A stretch of 64,000 bases of DNA from the NCBI RefSeq assembly GCF_001306135.1, contig NZ_LGKP01000025.1:496001-560000 (forward strand), written 5' to 3'. Source of the stretch: Herpetosiphon geysericola. Lineage in GTDB: Bacteria > Chloroflexota > Chloroflexia > Chloroflexales > Herpetosiphonaceae. Below, piece by piece: positions 25,138-36,603 of the stretch; positions within the stretch are counted from its first letter, which is position 1; each line of letters starts with the position of its first letter. The notes below the pieces were generated by a model that was given only the letters and a program-made list of their open reading frames with translations, was not told the DNA's origin and did not search any database. The position numbers and the translations under genes were made by a program.

Positions 25138-28100
25138 TTAGCGACGGGCTGGCAATGCTGCTCGCCAGCGTAACGCCGCTTCAATAAAGATATCAAGCTC
25201 GCCTGCAAGGGCGGCTTTGGGATTGGTATGCACGGTTTCGGTGCGCGGGTCTTTGATGGTTGAGCGTTTGCCCAAGTGGTAGCTGCGCACCACCGAACCC
25301 CAAGCATCGTCGCTTGGCTGAATAAAATCATCGAGCTTTTTCATTGCCAAGCGCGCTAGAAGCAGGCTGTGCAAGAGTTCGCGCACCGCTCGCTCGCTGC
25401 CTGCGCAGGCAAAGGCTGCCGTGCCACTATAGCGATGTAACGCTCGGCCAGTTACCCGCAGTTTGCGCAAAAAATAGCCGTCGGCGCGGGTATTATTAAC
25501 CGTCGTTTCGATTTCGTTGCTCGCTGGGGCAGGCGTATCTTCGGTTGGTACTGGCAAGACCGTTATTTGCACTTGGGTCACGGTTTTGAGCCGTGGCTCG
25601 CCGCCAGTTTCGGCAATCCGATGGGTGCCTGCTTCGCTGCGCAATAAGCCAAAGGCCCCAGAGCCGCTAACTTGCAAGGTCACCCGAATCAGATTATCTT
25701 CTGCTGGCGTTTCGTCGATGACCTTGGCCTCAAAGCGCTTGCCCAGCGACCATTCCAAGTAGGCGTTGGCCAAGTTGCGTACCCAGCGCAAGCCAGCTTG
25801 GTCGCTCTCCAAAACGATATAGGCATCGTGCCAATCTTCTGGGTTGCTGAACAACATTTCTAGCTCAGCAAAGCGCAACTCGCGCTCAAGCCGTTTGGCC
25901 ATGCGCATCAGTTCTGGGAACAAACGGCGTTCGTTGCGCTCGCGAATTCGTTGCAAAAGTTGATCTGCATCGTCATACAAACGCCGCAGATCGTCGCAAC
26001 GGCCAACCCGCCGTGCTACATTGCTCAACTCAGCCAGCAAAAACTGCGCTTGATCGTGATCGTCCCAAAAGCTGGGGCTAGACATTTCGTCCATCAGCTC
26101 GGTTTGGCGTTCGCGCGCTTCGACCACATTCAACTGAGCGATCAGATGATTCAGTCGCTTGTGCAATTGCTCGATAAATAGCGCCGCTTCTTCGACGGTT
26201 TGGGGCAATTGTAGCGCTTGCTCCTCGGGCGAGGGCAACAGCGGCTCTTCATCATCATTCGCCACCCACGAAGCCTTGATTTGCTCGCGAGCTACGTATA
26301 AGCGCAACAAGCCATTGGTTTGCTCAGGGCGGGTCAGCAAGGCCGAAGCCAAGGGATAAGTGACCATCTTTTCGATTTGGCGTTTCAGATAGCGTGCGCC
26401 ATAGCGAATGCTGTAGCCATGTTTAAGCAAAATATCCAGCACAGCATCGTCAAGCTCAACCTGCACATTGCGCCGCACCAAGCCTTCGCGTTCGAATAAT
26501 TTGCGCATTTCGCGGGCGGCAATTTTGCGCATATCGCTTTGCGACAGTGGCTTGAAGAAAATCACCCCATCAAGCCGATTGATAAACTCTGGCGAGAAAA
26601 ATTCTTCAGTTTCGCGCAAAACCCGCCGTTCGACTGCTTCGATGCCTTCGCGCGCTGCAAAACCCCAAGTTTCGCCTTGGACAATCGTCGCCCCAAAGTT
26701 GCTGGTCATAATGATGATCGTATTGCGCAGATTGATTTCCTCGCCCATTGCATTGACCAAAATACCTTCATCGAACAATTGCAAAAAGCGATTGAAAATC
26801 GAGCGATGGGCTTTTTCAAATTCATCAAGCAGCAGCACCGCAAAAGGCAAATTGATCAGTGCCATGGTCAGCTTGCCACGGCGCTCTGCGTCGCTATCGC
26901 CCCAGGTACGGCCAAATAATTGGGCAAAATCGTATTCGCCGCTGTAATCGGCCATATTGAAGCGCACAAAGCGTTCTTCGCTGCCAAATAAGGTTGAGGC
27001 CAAGGTTTTGGCGAGCTCGGTTTTGCCCACGCCAGTTGGACCAAGAAAGAAGTAAACGCCCATTGGCCGCGCCGGATCATGCAGCCGCGCTTTGAGCAAG
27101 GCCAACTTTTGGACCATGGCAATCACTGAGGGATCTTGGCCGAGCACGCGCTCGCTAAATGAACGGCGCAACGCAATTTCATCGAAGCGCTCATTTTCAT
27201 CGAGCAATAATTTGGTGAGGCCAGTACGATTGCCAAAACATTCAACCACATGGCGCGGCAACACTTCTGGCTCCTGCTGGCGTTCAGCCAAGAGCAGCGA
27301 ATCTTCGAGCAATTCAATTGCCTTGCCAGGGAAGGCTTGGTTGAGAATAAAGCGGCCAGCAATATCAATCGCGGTGGCTTGGCTGGCTGGCTCGATGGTT
27401 GCTCGGTTGCGATGGCGTTCGGCCACGTGTTGCACAATTTCGGCTACTTGCTCTGGCTTAGGAATCGCCAAATTTATCGCGGTAAACAAATCGGCGAACG
27501 ATTCGCGATCGGCAGCGATGGCCTGCCAACGATCTGGCCGCGCTTCGGCGATAATTTTCAATTTGCCGTTGTGTAAATTTGATTCAAGTGCAGCAGCCAA
27601 ATCATCATCATCATCATCGCCACGTTTAACCCCAGCCCCAACCGCTGCGTGAATATCGCGAATAAACAGCAACACAGCGCCTTGCTCAGCCAATTTGCCA
27701 AACAAGGTCGAGAGATTGGCGCGCCAGCCCTCGCCAAATTGCAAGCCCGCCAATAACGACGCAGGCGTCATCTCATACATTGGCAAATCGCGTAGTTTTT
27801 CGGGCATTTCTTGGGGCGTTTTGACCAAGCGCCGCACCAATTCATGCACCAAGGCGGTTTTGCCCGAACGTGCCTTGCCCAAGATAATTGGGTTGACATG
27901 ATCCATCGAGGTTAATAATTGCTGGACTGCCAGCAAATCTTCTTCGCGCAAAAAGGCCGGACGCAACTCATCGCGTTCGGCGCGGGCGCGCAGATCGATG
28001 GTACAGCGGCTTAATAAATTGGCTAGTTCTTCATCTTCGACCATAATTCTCTGCTCATCTAACAATGGTGCAAGTTCATCAAGGGTCGCCAACAATGCAG

Positions 28101-28220
28101 CGGTTTCTGCGCGGCCATCTAATTGCAATGGTGCCACCGCTGCTCGTTTGCGCCGTGACCCAACGTGCTCCAAAAAGCGTGATGTCCGTCGCCGTCGTCG
28201 TGCTTGCCCGCTTCGCCCCA

Positions 28221-28221
<1 letters not shown>
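25138..28221 (-). CDS. Two-domain AAA+ (ClpB/ClpC-like) ATPase fused to RF2-like domain lacking GGQ
   Basis: 1027 residues. After a basic N-terminus, the first AAA+ module has Walker A GKARSGKT (115-122), but its Walker B reads LLFIRDIH (184-191) instead of the usual FIDEIH, so it is probably inactive. The second module is complete: GPTGVGKT (394-401), LLLDEFEKAH (463-472), IIMTSNFG (503-510) and the arginine finger in PEFINRLD (544-551). Residues 680-1027 align by eye with peptide chain release factor 2: SSPSFWDDHDQA (714-725), an accessory core (790-890), and the terminal block VRSYHLGKRSTIKDPRT (978-994). The region that should hold the GGQ hydrolysis motif reads RADGYFLRKLR (912-922), so it cannot release peptides in the known way. 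Start codon overlaps the pyrR stop (TGATG); CAGGAGG precedes it. Confidence 0.85.
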
Positions 28222-29581
<1,360 letters not shown>

Positions 29582-29945
29582 ACAACCTCGGAGAAACAAC
29601 AAACCCCAAGCCGACGATCCGACCTAGGGCATGAGCGAAAATGCGCAAAAATTGCTATTAAGCTACACGCCTTCGCAGCCTCGCCGGACCGCATTTAAAG
29701 GACTGCTCGATTATAGTGGGCAGTCTAGGCGGTGTCAATCCTAGAAAGGATGAAGCATAAAGAGCATAGAGCAAAGAACATAGAGCATAGGAATGAGATT
29801 AATCGACGAAATGAAGGCTAGAGGTTGAGGGCTATTGGATTGTTTGAAATGCCAACAGATGTTGTGCTAGCCTACAGCTTTAGCACTCTGCGCCTCTGCG
29901 TTAAATATCGCCAAGTTTATGTTCTATGCTCTCTGTTCGATGTTC
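29582..29945. repeat. Intergenic region with CATAGAGC-type repeats
   Basis: No gene seen. From about 29745 to 29815 the sequence is GGATGAAGCATAAAGAGCAT followed by AGAGCAAAGAACATAGAGCA and AATGAGATTAATCG; 29880-29945 has further GTTCTATGCTCT-type sequence, the complement of the same phrase. These match copies in other gaps. The 29603-29740 part has nothing I recognise. Confidence 0.7.
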
Positions 29946-31244
29946 TTAATCTAAAACGACACCACGACACTCGCCAAAGCCAATTTTCAGGCCGTTGGCA
30001 GTGCCACACCAGCCACGAATAATCACTTCATCGCCAGCTTGCAAGAAACGCCGTTCCTCGCCGTTGCTCAGTTGAATTGGCTCTTGGCCCCGCCATGTCA
30101 ATTCCATCAAACAGCCGCGTGAGTCTTTGCTTGGGCCGGAAATGGTGCCACTGCCCAATAAATCGCCAGGCTGGAGATTGCAGCCGTTGCTGGCATGATG
30201 GGTCAGCATTTGGCCAAATGTCCAATACATATCGCGAAAATTGCCAAGGCTCAGCACCTCGGCTGCTTGGCCAGCTTCGCGCATGTTGGCGGTTTGTAGG
30301 CTCACTTCAAGCACTACATCAAGGCCGCCAGCGCTGCGATTGGCTGGGCTATCCAAATAGGCTAGCGGGGCGGGATCGTCTGCTGGGCGTTCGAAGGCTG
30401 GGCAGCGATAAGGCGCAAGCGCTTCGAGGGTCACGACCCATGGTGAGATGCTGCTGATGAAATTTTTGGCCAAAAACGGCCCCAGCGGTTGATATTCCCA
30501 CGCTTGGATATCGCGTGCCGACCAATCGTTGAGTAAGCAGACCCCAAAAACATGATCTTCAGCCTGCTCAATGCTAATTGGTTGACCAAGTTGATTGCCT
30601 TGGCCGACCCAAAAACCCAACTCTAGCTCATAATCGAGCAAACGACATGGCCCAAAGCTGGGCGCTGCTGCATCGGGAGCTTTGGTTTGGCCGTGTGGCC
30701 GTTTGACCTGCGTGCCACTCACCCGAATTGACGAGGCCCGGCCATGGTAGCCAATCGGCACATATTTATAATTGGGTAACAGCGGATTGTCGGGGCGGAA
30801 CATTGAGCCAATGTTGGTGGCATGAAAAATCGAGGCATAGAAATCGGTGTAATCGCCAATTGCTGCTGGCAAGGCCATTTCGGCCTCGTCCTGGGCCAGC
30901 AACAACGGCTCCAACGCTGCTTGCAAGCCTGAGCCTTGACGCAACATGCGGCTCAATTGCACGCGAATGCTATGCCAAATCACAGGCGTTAAGCTCATTA
31001 ATTGATTCAGATTACTGGCCCGACAGGCAGCTAACGTCGCGTGATCTAAATCGCTAAAATGCTCGGCTACTTGGCTCAAATCGAGAATGTCGCTGCCGAT
31101 TGCCACGCCAATGCGCCATTGCTCGTTGCTAGCTTGACGGCGAAACACGCCAAACGGCAAATTTTGAATCGGAAAATCGGCTCCAGCGAGATTGGCGCTA
31201 GCTACCCAACTGCGCAATTCTGGATCATGGGTTTCATTCAACAT
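29946..31244 (-). CDS. fahA: Fumarylacetoacetase
   Basis: 432 residues. It cleaves fumarylacetoacetate to fumarate and acetoacetate, the last step of tyrosine and phenylalanine (homogentisate) breakdown. The N-terminal domain starts at FPIQNLPFGVFRR. The catalytic region has FYASIFHATNIGSMFR and PLLPNYKYVPIGYHGRASSI, then ELGFWVGQGNQLGQPI with metal-binding acidic residues and LLNDWSARDIQAWEYQPLGP. NLQPGDLLGSGTISGP and SRGCLMELTW complete the family. The ATG overlaps the stop of the upstream gene (TAATG), so translation is coupled to the uncharacterised partner. Homogentisate dioxygenase is not in the window. Confidence 0.95.
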   Translation of the reverse strand: MLNETHDPELRSWVASANLAGADFPIQNLPFGVFRRQASNEQWRIGVAIGSDILDLSQVAEHFSDLDHATLAACRASNLNQLMSLTPVIWHSIRVQLSRMLRQGSGLQAALEPLLLAQDEAEMALPAAIGDYTDFYASIFHATNIGSMFRPDNPLLPNYKYVPIGYHGRASSIRVSGTQVKRPHGQTKAPDAAAPSFGPCRLLDYELELGFWVGQGNQLGQPISIEQAEDHVFGVCLLNDWSARDIQAWEYQPLGPFLAKNFISSISPWVVTLEALAPYRCPAFERPADDPAPLAYLDSPANRSAGGLDVVLEVSLQTANMREAGQAAEVLSLGNFRDMYWTFGQMLTHHASNGCNLQPGDLLGSGTISGPSKDSRGCLMELTWRGQEPIQLSNGEERRFLQAGDEVIIRGWCGTANGLKIGFGECRGVVLD

Positions 31245-32140
31245 TAATTGCTTGCTCCATAGGCCAAGGCTGGCTGCTCGCTAAAACTGGCAAATTCGTT
31301 AATTGGCTCCTCGAATGAGCATGAACCAAAGGCGATTAGCCCACTCTGGCGCACCGCTTGAACATCATCAGCTTCAAATTGCCAATTGCGCCAATTGAGG
31401 GTTTGTTGGCTAAACCTGATTGCGCTTGGATCATGCTCGATCAAGGCTGCAAGCACATCGTGATGGGCGGCCTCGGTTTGGAGCAAGGCGCTAGCTAACA
31501 AAAGATTAAGATAGCCATACATCCAGCCCTGATCGCTATCCGTTGCATAGGTCAGACGGTATTCGCCGCGCAACGGGTGATGCAAGCCAGCAGTTGCTTT
31601 GTATGCCACGCCATTGCTAATGCAGGCATGCAAAAAGCGCAGTATGTGTTCTGGCTCAGGAAAGGCAGCGGCGGTAATTCCCCCAGTGCGTAATTTGGCA
31701 CGTAGCCCAGTGCTGCGCAGGGCGGCGATTAAGCTGCTTGGGTCGGGATCGTGGGGAATTTCAACGAAGACCGTTACCTCAGCGGGCAGCGCTGCATGAA
31801 TTGCTGCAATTTGTTCGAGGCGGTCGGCCTTAATTTCAGCGCTATCAATCACCAACCAACCTGGGTAGTGCTGGTTAAGGGTCGGAATTTCAGCAAGTTG
31901 GGCTGGATCGTTGACTAAGAGGCTGATCGGCCAAGGCTGGCTTGGTTTGGTGCCAAGGCTGGCCTGCCATTCTGCAAGCCGACTATAGGGCAAAATAAAA
32001 CGCGCTAGATAGCCGTGTTGGTTGCTAGAACGATAGCTGGCATAGTTGCTGGTGGCTTGATCCATGCTTAAAGCAGCTGGGGGGAAAAGCCCAGCATAAT
32101 CGATTAAGCCCGTCAGCAGTGGTTCCCAAATCGGTGACAT
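31244..32140 (-). CDS. Uncharacterised protein coupled to fumarylacetoacetase
   Basis: 298 residues, soluble. I do not recognise the family. It opens with GLIDYAGLFPPAALSM and has FILPYSRLAEW, then VTVFVEIPHDPDPSSLIAAL and AKLRTGGITAAAFP, a run of alternating strands and helices suggestive of a TIM-barrel-like enzyme. Conserved-looking residues cluster at KATAGLHHPLRGEYR. GGAGG on the minus strand is nine bases before ATG 32140, so I chose it over 32161. Its stop overlaps the fahA start (TAATG), implying a shared pathway with aromatic amino acid catabolism. An isomerase or aldolase-like role is speculative. Confidence 0.7.
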   Translation of the reverse strand: MSPIWEPLLTGLIDYAGLFPPAALSMDQATSNYASYRSSNQHGYLARFILPYSRLAEWQASLGTKPSQPWPISLLVNDPAQLAEIPTLNQHYPGWLVIDSAEIKADRLEQIAAIHAALPAEVTVFVEIPHDPDPSSLIAALRSTGLRAKLRTGGITAAAFPEPEHILRFLHACISNGVAYKATAGLHHPLRGEYRLTYATDSDQGWMYGYLNLLLASALLQTEAAHHDVLAALIEHDPSAIRFSQQTLNWRNWQFEADDVQAVRQSGLIAFGSCSFEEPINEFASFSEQPALAYGASN

Positions 32141-32316
32141 AGCCAAAATCCTCCACGTCATTGTGGGACATACGATACACGCTCATACTGCAAGTGTACG
32201 TGAATTGAGGAATAGGGGCAAATAGACTGATTGATTTGCATCGCAAAACCGAGGCGCGGTCTAAATCCAGAGACTGATGTCAAAAGCCTAAAGTTATGGT
32301 CAAATAAAGCTAGCCC

Positions 32317-32322
32317 TATAAT
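32317..32322 (+). promoter_or_regulatory. Possible kptA promoter -10
   Basis: TATAAT at 32317-32322 lies 45 bases before the kptA start. TTATGG 18 bases upstream is a weak -35. Between it and the start codon an AAGGAGCCAAATCAGC-like block occurs twice (about 32326 and 32351). Confidence 0.4.
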
Positions 32323-32367
32323 TCAAGGAGCCAAATCAGCGTGTGGGGCAAAGGAGCCAAACCAGCC

Positions 32368-32925
32368 ATGGATGAACGTCGATTTGTTCGGGTAAGTAAA
32401 TATCTGAGTAAACATCTACGCCATCAGCCAGAGCGGTTGGGCTTGAGCCTTGAACACGGTGGTTGGGTTGCGGTCGATGCCTTATTAGCGGCCTGTGAAG
32501 CCAATAATTTTGCGATCACCAAAGCCGAGCTTGAGCAGGTTGTGGCTCACAACAACAAACAACGGTTTGGCTTCGACCAAACCGGCCAAAAAATTCGCGC
32601 CCATCAAGGCCATACGGTGACGGTCGATCTCGGGCTTGAGCCCCAACAACCGCCAGCCATGCTCTATCACGGCACGGCCAAGCACAATTTAGCGACGATT
32701 TTGCAAACGGGGCTACGGCCTATGCAACGTCAGCATGTGCATCTTTCACTCGATCGGGCAACTGCTTTGAAGGTTGGTGCACGCCATGGTCAAGCAGTTC
32801 TATTAATCGTTAAGGCCGAAGAACTCTTCAATGCTGGGCAAGCATTTTTTTGCAGCGACAATGGCGTTTGGCTTACCACTGCCATTGATCCAGCCTATCT
32901 GGAGCTAGCGAGTGAGGCTCGTTAG
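32368..32925 (+). CDS. kptA: RNA 2'-phosphotransferase (KptA/Tpt1)
   Basis: 185 residues. The family transfers the 2'-phosphate from an RNA splice junction to NAD+, making ADP-ribose 1'',2''-cyclic phosphate; in bacteria the physiological substrate is unclear. The N-terminal winged-helix RNA-binding part has SKYLSKHLRHQPERLGL and GGWVAVDALLAA. The transferase part has YHGTAKHNLATILQTGLRPM, HVHLSLDRATALKVG, then VLLIVKAEEL and FFCSDNGVWLT. The conserved Arg-His-Arg-type residues are present. GTG 32341 opens the frame, but AAGGAG 32351-32356 leads to ATG 32368. It is a single gene. Confidence 0.92.
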   Translation: MDERRFVRVSKYLSKHLRHQPERLGLSLEHGGWVAVDALLAACEANNFAITKAELEQVVAHNNKQRFGFDQTGQKIRAHQGHTVTVDLGLEPQQPPAMLYHGTAKHNLATILQTGLRPMQRQHVHLSLDRATALKVGARHGQAVLLIVKAEELFNAGQAFFCSDNGVWLTTAIDPAYLELASEAR

Positions 32926-32952
32926 GCGTTTCTGAAGCGGTAGATCGGGCTA

Positions 32953-32961
32953 TGCTATAAT
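32953..32961 (+). promoter_or_regulatory. Extended -10 promoter of cvpA-mutS2
   Basis: TGCTATAAT, an extended -10 with perfect TATAAT at 32956-32961, is about 95 bases before the cvpA start. No good -35, as is usual for extended -10 promoters. Confidence 0.6.
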
Positions 32962-33054
32962 ACGCCCATCGCGCTTTGGCCACCCATGATCCAGCAACAT
33001 CAAAGGATTTTTCCCGATGTTTTGGTTCTGCGTGGGTAGATAAGGGACTTGCTC

Positions 33055-33612
33055 ATGCCATTTGTAGACATTCTCTTGCTGCTATTCGTTGTGATTGGGC
33101 TCTTCTACGGGTTTTTTAAAGGCATGTTAAAGGTGGGGATTGCAATTATCGTCTTTTATCTGACGGTTGTGCTTTCATCACTCTATTATCGGCCACTGGC
33201 TTCGTTTTTAGGCAAAAATTCGTCAACACCATTCCCAGTTCTGGAAATGTTATCGTTTTTGACGTTGTTGTTTGTCTTGTTTTTTATTCTGCTTGCCGTT
33301 GCAAGTTATACCTTTCGATATCTTAATGTTGGGGGTAAAGCCCAATTTATCGATAAGGTGATTGGTTCATTCCTTGGGTTAATTCTTGGGGCAATGATCG
33401 CCAGTATTTTTGCAATGATGTTGCGGTATTTATTTACAACAAATGCAGCAGCAGTGCTCGATTTTCCAGCAATGAAGTTTTTGCAATCTAGCACCAGGGC
33501 TTCAGTTTTAAAAGATGTATTTTTAAATATTATCTTGCCGCTGATTTATGCCCCAGTTAGCCCAATTATGCCAGAAAGTGCTGATGCATTATTTCGGAGT
33601 GTTCAACGCTAA
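33055..33612 (+). CDS. CvpA family membrane protein
   Basis: 185 residues with four or five membrane segments. The opening (FVDILLLLFVVIGLFYGFFKGMLK) and the later LGLILGAMIASIF resemble the CvpA/colicin V production group. In many bacteria a cvpA-like gene lies next to mutS2, as here. The exact role is unknown; in E. coli CvpA affects colicin V export and purF expression. TTG 33049 opens the frame but ATG 33055 (MPFVDIL) has AAGGGAC upstream. mutS2 starts 42 bases after the stop. The gene is somewhat AT-richer than its neighbours. Confidence 0.75.
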   Translation: MPFVDILLLLFVVIGLFYGFFKGMLKVGIAIIVFYLTVVLSSLYYRPLASFLGKNSSTPFPVLEMLSFLTLLFVLFFILLAVASYTFRYLNVGGKAQFIDKVIGSFLGLILGAMIASIFAMMLRYLFTTNAAAVLDFPAMKFLQSSTRASVLKDVFLNIILPLIYAPVSPIMPESADALFRSVQR

Positions 33613-33654
33613 TCGGGCGGTGCTTGCTGCACTTGCAATAGAAGAAGTTTCGTG

Positions 33655-36078
33655 ATGATATCAGAAGTTGTACTCCAAACCCTTGAATTTGATAAAGTTC
33701 GTGATCAGCTTGCACGTCATGCTGCGTTTAGTGCAAGCCGTGAGTTGGTTGCGCAACTCCATCCATCAACCGATGGGCAGTGGATTCTCCAGGCGCAAAT
33801 TCGAACGAGTGCCGCCCGTGCTTTAATTGAATCGTTTGCCGATGTCTCAATTGGCGGTGCTCGCGATGTTCGCCCTGCGGTAGAACATGCTCGTCGTGGT
33901 GGGATTCTTGAGGCGAGTCGGGTGCAAGAGATTGCCTCCACCTTGGCGGCAATGCGCCGCTTGCGTGGCCAAGTTCTGCGCAATCATCCTGATTTTGTGC
34001 CGTTGCATCCCTTGGCTGAGCAACTGCCCAATTTAGCCACACTTGAGCACGAAATTGAACGCACGATTGGCCCCGATGGCGAAGTTTTAGATAGCGCTTC
34101 TGCTGAATTAGGCCGTTTGCGCAGCGCTATTCGGGTGGCATTTAATCGTTTACAAGAACGCTTGCAGGCCATTATTAACTCATCGCAATATGCAGATGTG
34201 TTGCAAGAGCCAATTATTACCGTCCGTGATGGCCGCTATGTTGTGCCAGTCAAGGCGCCGCAACGGCGTGCTCTGCGCGGGATTGTTCACGATCAATCAT
34301 CATCTGGCGCAACCTTGTATATCGAGCCATTGGCCACGGTTGAATTAAACAACCAGTGGCGCGAGCTGCAATTAGCCGAACGCGAAGAAATTCAGCGCAT
34401 TTTGGCGGCGCTTTCGGGCAAAATTGCCAGCGAAGGCATGCCGATTATTCTTGGGGTCGAGGCAACTGCTGAATTGGATTTAGCCTTTGCTAAAGCCAAA
34501 TATAGCATTAGCCTGCGTGCTAGCCAGCCATTAATCAATGCGCCTGCCCCAGCCGATGATTTACACCCAGAATCAACGGTTTCGTTGTTAAAAGCCCGCC
34601 ATCCGTTGCTCAACCAAGATCTGGTTGTGCCAACCGATGTTTGGTTGGGCGGCCCCACCCAAATGATCATTATCACCGGCCCGAATACTGGTGGTAAAAC
34701 TGTTGCGCTCAAAACCGTCGGTTTGATGGCGTTAATGGCTCAAGCTGGCTTGCACATTCCAGCTCATCAAGGCTCGCGCTTACCCATTTTTGGCAAAATA
34801 TTTGCCGATATCGGCGATGAACAAAGCATCGAGCAAAGCCTCTCTACCTTCTCCTCCCACATGACTAACATCATTCAAATCTTGGATCGGGTAACTCCTG
34901 ATTCATTGGTGTTGTTTGATGAATTGGGTGCAGGAACAGATCCGGTTGAAGGCGCAGCGTTGGCGCGGGCAATCATCGAACGCTTGTTGAATGTTGGTTG
35001 TTTGGCGATGGCAACCAGCCACTATGCTGAACTCAAGGCCTTCGCCTATAGTACTGATGGGGTTGAAAATGCCTCGGTTGAGTTTGATGTTGAAACCTTA
35101 TCGCCCACCTATCGGCTTTCAATTGGCTTGCCAGGCCGCTCGAATGCCTTGGCAATTGCTGAACGCTTGGGGCTTAAACGCGATCTGATCGAACGCGCTC
35201 GGGCAACGATTAGCCGCGATAATGTGCAAGTTGAAGATTTGCTGGCCGCGATTCATCGCGAACGCTCAACTGCTGAAAGCGAAGCCGCCCGCGCTTTGGA
35301 ATTGCGCGAAGATGCAGAGTTAGTCCGCGATCGCTTGAGCCGCGAATTATATGAGTTTGAACAGGATCGCGAACAGCAATTAGCCAGTTATCAACGCCAA
35401 CTTGACGAAGAATTGCGCGAAGTGCGCGCCGAATTACGCCGTTTACGTGATGAATTTCGCTCAGTTTCGGTTAGCCGCCAATGGATGGAACAGGCTGAAC
35501 AACGCCTTAATAGGGTTACTGAACGGGTTCCCCAACCTCCTATCCCACCCAAAGCCACAACTCCGGTTGTTCCCAAAGTTGCAATTGCCCCTGCGCCGCG
35601 CACCATCCAAGTTGGCGATCAAGTCTTTGTGAGCAGCGTTAAGCTTTCGGGCGTGGTCTTGGATTTGGATGAAGAGGCCAGCGAAGCCGAAGTCCAATTG
35701 GGCGGTTTTCGGTTGCGGGTTGATTTACGCGAGTTACGATTAGAAAAAGCTGGCACTGCCCCAACCCAAGCGGTGCAAAAATATATGCCTGCTCAGCGCA
35801 TGATCAATACTCCACCACCGCCACCAAATGTTTCGATGCAGCTTGATATGCGTGGTTGGCGCGCCTCAGATGTGGAAAATCAGCTCGATCACTATCTCAA
35901 CGATGCCTATTTGGCCAATCTTTCGGAAGTGCGTTTGGTGCATGGCAAGGGAACTGGGGCCTTACGCCAAGTCGTGCGAACGCTGCTCAAACGTCATCCT
36001 TTGGTCGAATCGTACAATAGCGGTAGCCAAGGCGAAGGCGGCGATGGCGTAACGATTGCCAAAATGTCCACTCGCTAA
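33655..36078 (+). CDS. mutS2: MutS2 family ATPase/endonuclease
   Basis: 807 residues. The N-terminal helical clamp is followed by the ATPase: Walker A ITGPNTGGKTVALKT (about residue 340), Q-loop region FADIGDEQSIEQSLSTFS, then LVLFDELGAGTDP and ATSHYAELKAF. A coiled-coil (about 520-620) and a KOW-like strand region (HRI-VGDQVFVSS, about 650-700) precede the C-terminal Smr domain (LDMRGWRASDVE, LVHGKGTGALR; about 730-807). MutS2 suppresses recombination and rescues collided ribosomes in some species; it lacks the mismatch recognition domain. The GTG at 33652 is one codon upstream of ATG 33655, which I prefer. It sits after cvpA and ends in a strong terminator. Confidence 0.95.
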   Translation: MISEVVLQTLEFDKVRDQLARHAAFSASRELVAQLHPSTDGQWILQAQIRTSAARALIESFADVSIGGARDVRPAVEHARRGGILEASRVQEIASTLAAMRRLRGQVLRNHPDFVPLHPLAEQLPNLATLEHEIERTIGPDGEVLDSASAELGRLRSAIRVAFNRLQERLQAIINSSQYADVLQEPIITVRDGRYVVPVKAPQRRALRGIVHDQSSSGATLYIEPLATVELNNQWRELQLAEREEIQRILAALSGKIASEGMPIILGVEATAELDLAFAKAKYSISLRASQPLINAPAPADDLHPESTVSLLKARHPLLNQDLVVPTDVWLGGPTQMIIITGPNTGGKTVALKTVGLMALMAQAGLHIPAHQGSRLPIFGKIFADIGDEQSIEQSLSTFSSHMTNIIQILDRVTPDSLVLFDELGAGTDPVEGAALARAIIERLLNVGCLAMATSHYAELKAFAYSTDGVENASVEFDVETLSPTYRLSIGLPGRSNALAIAERLGLKRDLIERARATISRDNVQVEDLLAAIHRERSTAESEAARALELREDAELVRDRLSRELYEFEQDREQQLASYQRQLDEELREVRAELRRLRDEFRSVSVSRQWMEQAEQRLNRVTERVPQPPIPPKATTPVVPKVAIAPAPRTIQVGDQVFVSSVKLSGVVLDLDEEASEAEVQLGGFRLRVDLRELRLEKAGTAPTQAVQKYMPAQRMINTPPPPPNVSMQLDMRGWRASDVENQLDHYLNDAYLANLSEVRLVHGKGTGALRQVVRTLLKRHPLVESYNSGSQGEGGDGVTIAKMSTR

Positions 36079-36082
36079 ACCC

Positions 36083-36112
36083 CAACAGGGTTGAGTTTGC
36101 TCAGCCCTGTTG
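36083..36112 (+). terminator. Terminator of mutS2
   Basis: A 13-position stem (CAACAGGGTTGAG / CTCAGCCCTGTTG, one G-T) with loop TTTG lies five bases after the stop and is followed by CTATTTTA. Confidence 0.75.
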
Positions 36113-36131
36113 CTATTTTAGGAAACATGCT

Positions 36132-36512
36132 ATGTATGTTGTGCCCTTCGACCGAGATAGCTATCAAAGTATCAACCAACACCTGTTGTGGCTTAGTTTG
36201 CTCAATGCTGGCTGGAGCGTTTGGGAAAACTATCAGCGTTTGCTGCTGAACGATTGGCTTTGGATTGGAGGGCTATTGGCTGGCTATACAATTCTGATTG
36301 GCTGGCTGCGCACCCAAAGTTTTTATCGCCGCCGCTTGGTCATCGATGGATTGTTGATTGTGCTGAGCATTGTCATGGGCATTATGGGAACGCTGCTTTT
36401 TATCAGGTTAAGCTCAATTGGCTTGCCATGGCCGTGGTTACGCCAAATTAGCGGGATCGTTGGATTACTGCTTTGGCAACAATGGCGCATGATTTCGCCT
36501 GAAGCAGGTTAA
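36132..36512 (+). CDS. Membrane protein, hypothetical
   Basis: 126 residues. Hydrophobic segments lie at about residues 36-55 (GGLLAGYTILIGWL), 70-90 (LLIVLSIVMGIMGTLLFIRL) and 105-115. No motif or family is recognised. AGGAAAC precedes ATG 36132. It lies between mutS2 and an atypical kinase on the same strand, with a 90-base gap to the latter; co-transcription with the kinase is possible, and a membrane partner role is only a guess. Trp is frequent, as in the kinase. Confidence 0.55.
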   Translation: MYVVPFDRDSYQSINQHLLWLSLLNAGWSVWENYQRLLLNDWLWIGGLLAGYTILIGWLRTQSFYRRRLVIDGLLIVLSIVMGIMGTLLFIRLSSIGLPWPWLRQISGIVGLLLWQQWRMISPEAG

Positions 36513-36603
36513 TTTTGCTGCCAAAGAAGCACTTTTTTTGGTATGATCTCTGCAAGCTAGCGATTGTGGTTTTCAGCCAAATCTAGTGTGGGGCCAAGAC
36601 GGC

